Assembly (NCBI GenBank): GCA_016710325.1
Contig: JADJXK010000002.1
Location: 3,534,001-3,598,000, forward strand
DNA from: Candidatus Leptofilum proximum
GTDB taxonomy: Bacteria > Chloroflexota > Anaerolineae > Promineifilales > Promineifilaceae
Reading direction: 5' to 3'
DNA: 64,000 bases
Shown: positions 61,214-64,000 of the stretch, piece by piece
Layout: each line of letters begins with the position of its first letter
Position numbering within the stretch: position 1 is the first letter of the stretch
Program-made: the position numbers and the translations under genes
The notes under the pieces: generated by a model
Told to the model about the DNA's origin: nothing
The model's database searches: none
Seen by the model: the letters and a program-made list of their open reading frames with translations, nothing else

Positions 61214-62176
61214 ATGATGGAGACTGTGAGTTTGCGGATACGGCCGTTCCACCCCACCGATCACGACTACCACGCCCTTATCCAGATGAACCGCTGGCGC
61301 AACCCGGATGAGCAGCTGACGCTGGACATTGTGCGGCAGGAAGATGCGGAGTTTCATGATGAGTTTACGGCCGTTCGCGTGCTGGGCGAGATTAATGGCC
61401 AGGTAGCGGCGCGGGGCGACCATTGGCACGAACCCGACTCTAAACAGCATCATTTTGCCGTTTATGTGGTGCCAGATTGGCAAGAAACGGCCGTTCCCGC
61501 CCAAATGCACCGCCACCTGCTGGACGAAATCGCCAAATTGCAGCCAGAAAAAATTGTGAGCGAACCGCCAGAAAATGAAACCTTCCGCACCAAACTGCTG
61601 GAAGCAGACGGTTTTCAACTGCTGATGCGCTTTCCCCGTTCTGCGCTAGATGTGCGCCAGGTTCCGCTAGCCGATTACGCAGACGTGCTGCAAACCGTTC
61701 AGCAGCAAGGTATTCATTTTGTGACGTTAAGCGACGTGATGGCCAGCGACGCAAATTGGCAGCATAACGTCTGGCAGCTTTTTGCCCAAATCGAGCAAGA
61801 TATTCCCATGCCGCATCCAGAACCGCCGACCCCGTTTGAGGAGTATGCCAACTACTACCAGGGCGACGATTTTCGCCCCGATTCCTGGGCGATTGCCGTG
61901 GACGAGCAGGCAGGCTATGTGGGGATGTGTGTGGTGAACGTGATGCGGAAACGGCCGTCTGGTCTTTTTGCTGGCATCACGGGTGTCATTCGCAGCCACC
62001 GCCGCCGCAAAATCGCCACCGCCCTCAAAATCCGCAGCATCCAGTACGCCCGGCAAAATGGTTTCCACACCATCTACACCAACAACGAAGAAAACAACCC
62101 CATGTTCCAGCTCAACCTGGATTTAGGCTTTCAGCCAATCCCTGCCTGGACATACTACGAAAAAACCTTTTCATAG
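61214..62176 (+). CDS. GNAT acetyltransferase with two GNAT domains
   Basis: A 320-residue protein. The N-terminal half starts LRIRPFHPTDHDYHAL and is a degenerate GNAT; the C-terminal half has VGMCVVNVM, then GVIRSHRRRKIATALKIRSIQYA (acetyl-CoA loop) and TNNEENNPMFQLNLDLGF. The layout is like mycothiol synthase and related double GNAT enzymes. The acceptor substrate is unknown. Confidence 0.87.
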   Translation: MMETVSLRIRPFHPTDHDYHALIQMNRWRNPDEQLTLDIVRQEDAEFHDEFTAVRVLGEINGQVAARGDHWHEPDSKQHHFAVYVVPDWQETAVPAQMHRHLLDEIAKLQPEKIVSEPPENETFRTKLLEADGFQLLMRFPRSALDVRQVPLADYADVLQTVQQQGIHFVTLSDVMASDANWQHNVWQLFAQIEQDIPMPHPEPPTPFEEYANYYQGDDFRPDSWAIAVDEQAGYVGMCVVNVMRKRPSGLFAGITGVIRSHRRRKIATALKIRSIQYARQNGFHTIYTNNEENNPMFQLNLDLGFQPIPAWTYYEKTFS

Positions 62177-62228
62177 TAGCCGCGGATTCTTTCCGCGTAT
62201 CTCTGGCGCGGAAAAAATCCGCGGCTAC
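62176..62228. terminator. Long perfect hairpin GTAGCCGCGGATT...AATCCGCGGCTAC
   Basis: 13-bp outer arms (62176-62188 and 62216-62228) plus inner TTTCCGCG/CGCGGAAA arms (62190-62197 and 62207-62214). It begins in the GNAT stop codon and lies before deoA. Confidence 0.75.
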
Positions 62229-62258
62229 AAATTATTCAATATCAAAGGATTTCCCACC

Positions 62259-63563
62259 ATGCGCATGATTGATTTGATCGAGAAGAAACGAGACGGCAAA
62301 ACACTTTCTACGGCCGAAATTGAATGGTTCATCCGCGCCTACACCACCGACGAGGTGCCGGACTATCAGGTCGCCGCTCTGCTGATGGCCATCTACATTC
62401 GCGGCATGGACCGGCGCGAAACGGTGGACCTGACCCTAGCGATGGCCCACTCTGGCGACGAGCTGGATTTGCACGACGTGGCTCCGTTTGTGGTAGACAA
62501 ACATTCCTCCGGCGGTGTGGGCGACAAGACGACGCTGGTGGTACAGCCGCTGGTGGCCGCCTGCGGCGTGCCGGTAGGCAAGATGAGCGGCCGCGGCCTG
62601 GGGTCCAGCGGCGGCACGCTGGACAAAATGGAGTCAATTCGCGGCTGGCAGCTGGAGATGCCCATCGAGCAGTTCAAAAAGCAGTTGGGCGAGATTGGAC
62701 TGGTGCTGGCGGGGCAAACGGCCGTCCTCGCCCCCGCGGACAAAAAGTTATACGCCCTGCGTGATGTCACCGGCACGGTGGCCAGCACGCCGCTGATTGC
62801 TGGTTCCATCATGTCCAAAAAGCTGGCGGCGGGGGCCGACGCGATGGTGCTGGACGTGAAAACCGGCTCCGGCGCCTTCATGCCCACGGTCGAAGCGGCC
62901 CGCGAGCTGGCCCAGGTGATGGTGGACATCGGCACGGACGCCGGGCGCCAGGTGGTGGCGCTCATTTCCGACATGAACCAGCCGCTGGGCCACGCCATCG
63001 GTAATGCGCTGGAGGTGAAGGAAGCGATTGAGACGCTGCAAGGCGGCGGTCCGGCTGATTTTTGGGCGCATTGCCTGGAGGTGGCGGGGCACATGCTGCT
63101 GCTGGCGGGTAAGGCGGATGATTTGGACGGGGCGAAGGAGATGGTAACGGCCGTTCGCCACAACGGTACCGCTTTCGAAAAATTCCGCCAGATGGTAGCC
63201 GCTCAGGGTGGCGACGTGGCCCAAATCGACGATCCCAGCCTGCTGCCGCAAGCCAGGTTTGTGGAGCCGATTTTGGCACTACGCTCCGGCAGCATCGCGG
63301 CGATGGCCACCGGAGAAATTGGTTGGGCGGCAGTGCGCTTGGGCGGCGGCCGTTTTGTGAAGACGGACAAAATCGACCACGCCGTCGGCTTTGTCCTGCC
63401 CGCCAAAATCGGTGATATGTATGCCGAGGGGGATAAGTTGGGCACCGTGCACGCCAACGACGCCGAAAAGTTGGCTCAAGCCCGCGAGGAGCTGCTCGCC
63501 GCCCTTACCTGGTCCGACAAGCCCGTCCCACCGCAGCCCCACTTCCACGGCACCACCTCGTAG
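62259..63563 (+). CDS. deoA: Pyrimidine-nucleoside/thymidine phosphorylase
   Basis: A 434-residue family-3 nucleoside phosphorylase: VPDYQVAALLMAIYIRGM, the phosphate-binding DKHSSGGVGDKTTL, GRGLGSSGGTLDKMES, SKKLAAG and VKTGSGAFM. It splits thymidine or uridine with phosphate to free base and (deoxy)ribose-1-phosphate. Length is that of PynP/DeoA. The specific substrate (thymidine only or also uridine) is not set by eye. Confidence 0.93.
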   Translation: MRMIDLIEKKRDGKTLSTAEIEWFIRAYTTDEVPDYQVAALLMAIYIRGMDRRETVDLTLAMAHSGDELDLHDVAPFVVDKHSSGGVGDKTTLVVQPLVAACGVPVGKMSGRGLGSSGGTLDKMESIRGWQLEMPIEQFKKQLGEIGLVLAGQTAVLAPADKKLYALRDVTGTVASTPLIAGSIMSKKLAAGADAMVLDVKTGSGAFMPTVEAARELAQVMVDIGTDAGRQVVALISDMNQPLGHAIGNALEVKEAIETLQGGGPADFWAHCLEVAGHMLLLAGKADDLDGAKEMVTAVRHNGTAFEKFRQMVAAQGGDVAQIDDPSLLPQARFVEPILALRSGSIAAMATGEIGWAAVRLGGGRFVKTDKIDHAVGFVLPAKIGDMYAEGDKLGTVHANDAEKLAQAREELLAALTWSDKPVPPQPHFHGTTS

Positions 63564-63584
63564 GGGCGACCCGCCGGGTCGCCC
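63564..63584. terminator. 9-bp hairpin after deoA
   Basis: GGGCGACCC-GCC-GGGTCGCCC immediately after the deoA stop. It is followed by an ACACAGATTGACACTGATTTG repeat-like stretch to 63640. Confidence 0.6.
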
Positions 63585-63673
63585 TGTCAGAAAGGCAAAA
63601 ATTGGACACAGATTGACACTGATTTGCACAGATTTGATTGAACTGTGAGCCGGAAGGTGCTGAAAGATCGAAC

Positions 63674-64000
63674 CTATTCTGAAGCAATTAAGGTGAAGCT
63701 TTCAATAAGATGCTCAAAAACTGCTTCTACAGAGTCGTACTTATTTTCGACCGCACCCATCTGGATCATTAAACCATCATGTTCTCGGGCAATATAGATT
63801 TCCGTATATCTTGAACTAACCGGTTTATCTATAGCGGTCAAGTATGTTCGCGTTAAAGCGCTCTCCCCGTTTGCCAGTTCAATTGACTCTAATTCGTACA
63901 CTTCATAGGCTGTCGAAGCAAACCGTCTGGTTATGAGTTCTTCTCCCCAATCCGCAACATCTTCTACCGTGGGGTTTTCCATTTCATCTCGTTTTATGGT
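63674..64000 (-). CDS. Hypothetical protein, 5' end off the window
   Basis: The frame is open to the right edge; an in-frame ATG at 63982 would give 102 residues, but the true start may lie outside. The visible part is a mixed alpha/beta sequence (VYELESIELANGESALTRTY, YTEIYIAREHDGLMIQMGA, VFEHLIESFTLIASE). The pattern of exposed strands ending in a helix with a FExLxxSF motif resembles the C-terminal part of PsbP/DcrB-like domains; this is only a suggestion. Confidence 0.5.
   Translation of the reverse strand, partial: TIKRDEMENPTVEDVADWGEELITRRFASTAYEVYELESIELANGESALTRTYLTAIDKPVSSRYTEIYIAREHDGLMIQMGAVENKYDSVEAVFEHLIESFTLIASE

Overview
The window looks like a chromosomal segment of an uncultured or little-studied bacterium, most likely a member of the Chloroflexota (Anaerolineae/Caldilineae/Ardenticatenia-like). 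This is inferred from moderately high GC, many lipoproteins with Thr/Pro/Glu-rich linkers, the gene content (a CISM respiratory operon, hyp genes, DUF3179, secreted GH39-like enzymes with an SH3b domain) and a very strong genome signature: the palindrome ACGGCCGT occurs about 90 times by eye, against one or two expected. No rRNA, tRNA or CRISPR array was seen.

Region 1 (1-11,400): an ArsR/arsenate-reductase-like fusion and a metallophosphoesterase on the + strand face a long - strand operon. In transcription order this runs ttrB-ttrC-ttrA-like (4Fe-4S subunit, NrfD membrane anchor, Tat-exported molybdopterin catalytic subunit), a dedicated tatA, an FmdE-family protein, a small AhpD/CMD protein, a PhnD-type binding lipoprotein, a histidine kinase and a NarL-type regulator. 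It reads as a complete tetrathionate-reductase-like module with its own exporter and a sensor split over two genes.

Region 2 (11,400-21,700): a decayed transposase abuts a tag gene that has lost its C terminus. Next comes a - strand operon for protocatechuate-type aromatics: pcaC remnant, pcaH, pcaG, a MetE-like protein and livG-F-H-M-J. A divergent FCD/GntR regulator lies upstream, with several GTATAC-type candidate operators in between.

Region 3 (21,700-27,400): hypB-C-D-E hydrogenase maturation genes without hypA, hypF or structural hydrogenase genes, then small proteins and an RRM RNA-binding protein.

Region 4 (27,400-38,900): a GH5-like glycosidase, uvrA, an alpha/beta hydrolase with its MarR regulator and a 20-bp perfect palindromic operator, and an amino-sugar operon (ROK repressor, ROK kinase, nagA, SIS-domain isomerase/deaminase).

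Region 5 (38,900-50,600): AI-2E-family permease, P2A cation ATPase, DUF6159 protein, DUF3179 lipoprotein, CBM48 protein, VOC protein, ATP-grasp enzyme, a VapBC-type module plus a small helical protein, and RNase Z.

Region 6 (50,600-64,000): a polyprenyl-phosphate sugar transferase, a CopD-like membrane protein and three secreted GH39/PslG-like proteins, one of them carrying a GH18-like domain with altered catalytic residues. Then follow an SCP2 protein, an amidohydrolase-CYTH-like fusion, a double GNAT protein, pyrimidine-nucleoside phosphorylase and a partial unknown gene. Many spacers between genes consist of related short repeats that form long perfect hairpins.
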